Below, piece after piece: positions 14,189 through 14,376 of a stretch of DNA of 14,376 bases. The notes beneath the pieces were generated by a model, which was not told the DNA's origin, made no database searches, and saw only the letters and a program-made list of their open reading frames with translations. Within the stretch, counting starts at the first letter, position 1. Each line of letters opens with the position of its first letter. Source of the DNA: Suilimivivens sp964402925 (GTDB lineage Bacteria > Bacillota > Clostridia > Lachnospirales > Lachnospiraceae); contig CAYOED010000084.1 in NCBI GenBank assembly GCA_964402925.1, positions 1 to 14,376 on the forward strand, in the 5' to 3' direction. A program made the translations under genes and the position numbers.

Positions 14189-14222
14189 CTAGCATAACTG
14201 ATTATAAAAAGCAATCCTTTTT

Positions 14223-14236
14223 CGAACATTTGTTTT
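14223..14236. promoter_or_regulatory. LexA-box-like site B
   Basis: CGAACATTTGTTTT has a perfect left half (CGAAC), the N4 spacing, and GTTTT where GTTCG is expected. It lies 55 bp upstream of site A, beyond the -35 region. Confidence 0.4.
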
Positions 14237-14276
14237 GTTATTTAGTTATTTTTTATGAGGGGGTAACCAGTAGTCC

Positions 14277-14376
14277 GCACAGGACAGGTAAATATACCAA
14301 CGTCGCCGCGCTCCCGCTCCCTAAAAACGTAACAGACGCTAGACTCGAAAGAACCCGCGCTTTTAAGCGCGTGGTC
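14277..14376 (+). repeat. Structured palindromic repeat, copy 3 (3' end cut by window edge)
   Basis: This copy has the same orientation as copy 1. Of the first 50 bases of copy 1, 47 are identical here (14293-14342). The outer 5' arm (14277-14298) is complementary to the outer 3' arm of copy 1 over all 22 positions. The apical hairpin CGCGC-TTTTAA-GCGCG (14356-14371) keeps the loop of copy 2 but exchanges two base pairs of the stem. The inner stem's 3' strand and outer 3' arm lie beyond the window. Confidence 0.85.

Overview
This window looks like chromosomal DNA of a Clostridia-class Firmicute, most likely a gut Lachnospiraceae. The grounds are family content (DUF1700/DUF4097/PadR operon, ECF S-component, TIGR03915/TIGR03916 pair, HPr-like protein without the catalytic histidine), AGGAGG-type ribosome binding sites, canonical TTGACA-17-TATAAT promoters, U-tailed terminators and a moderate-to-low GC content. 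No transposase, integrase, phage gene, rRNA, tRNA or CRISPR array was found.

Layout. 1-342: an array of back-to-back hairpins containing two copies of a roughly 150-bp palindromic repeat; a third copy begins at 14277 and runs off the right edge. 376-1095 (-): TraX-family membrane protein. 1248-1847 (+): ECF vitamin-transporter S-component, the only plus-strand gene. 1995-5926 (-): a six-gene envelope operon in transcription order PadR regulator, DUF1700, DUF4097, small membrane protein, DUF3137, LemA. It has a strong promoter buried in a 24-bp inverted-repeat operator, a structured leader of about 200 nt and a terminator after lemA. 6267-6961 (-): a two-gene XRE regulator/membrane-protein operon under three evenly spaced operators. 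7174-8484 (-): cytoplasmic GH13 glycosidase. 8485-9002: AT-rich intergenic DNA with DnaA-box-like 9-mers. 9003-11423 (-): large nuclease-helicase. 11576-11803 (-): HPr-like protein with a promoter and a near-perfect cre site. 11999-14154 (-): the TIGR03915 and TIGR03916 (radical SAM) DNA-metabolism pair, with two LexA-box-like sites upstream.

Functionally there are three themes: a self-regulated envelope operon (PadR/LemA), carbon metabolism and its control (GH13 enzyme, HPr/Crh-like protein with a CcpA-type site), and DNA repair (PDDEXK-XPD-like helicase; radical SAM pair with possible SOS control and a sliding-clamp-binding motif).

The best candidates for something undescribed are (1) the structured palindromic repeat family, whose copies differ in stem sequence but keep the pairing, and (2) the radical SAM/TIGR03915 pair, with both LexA-like sites and a QLSLF clamp motif. 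All assignments are by reading motifs; no database search was run.
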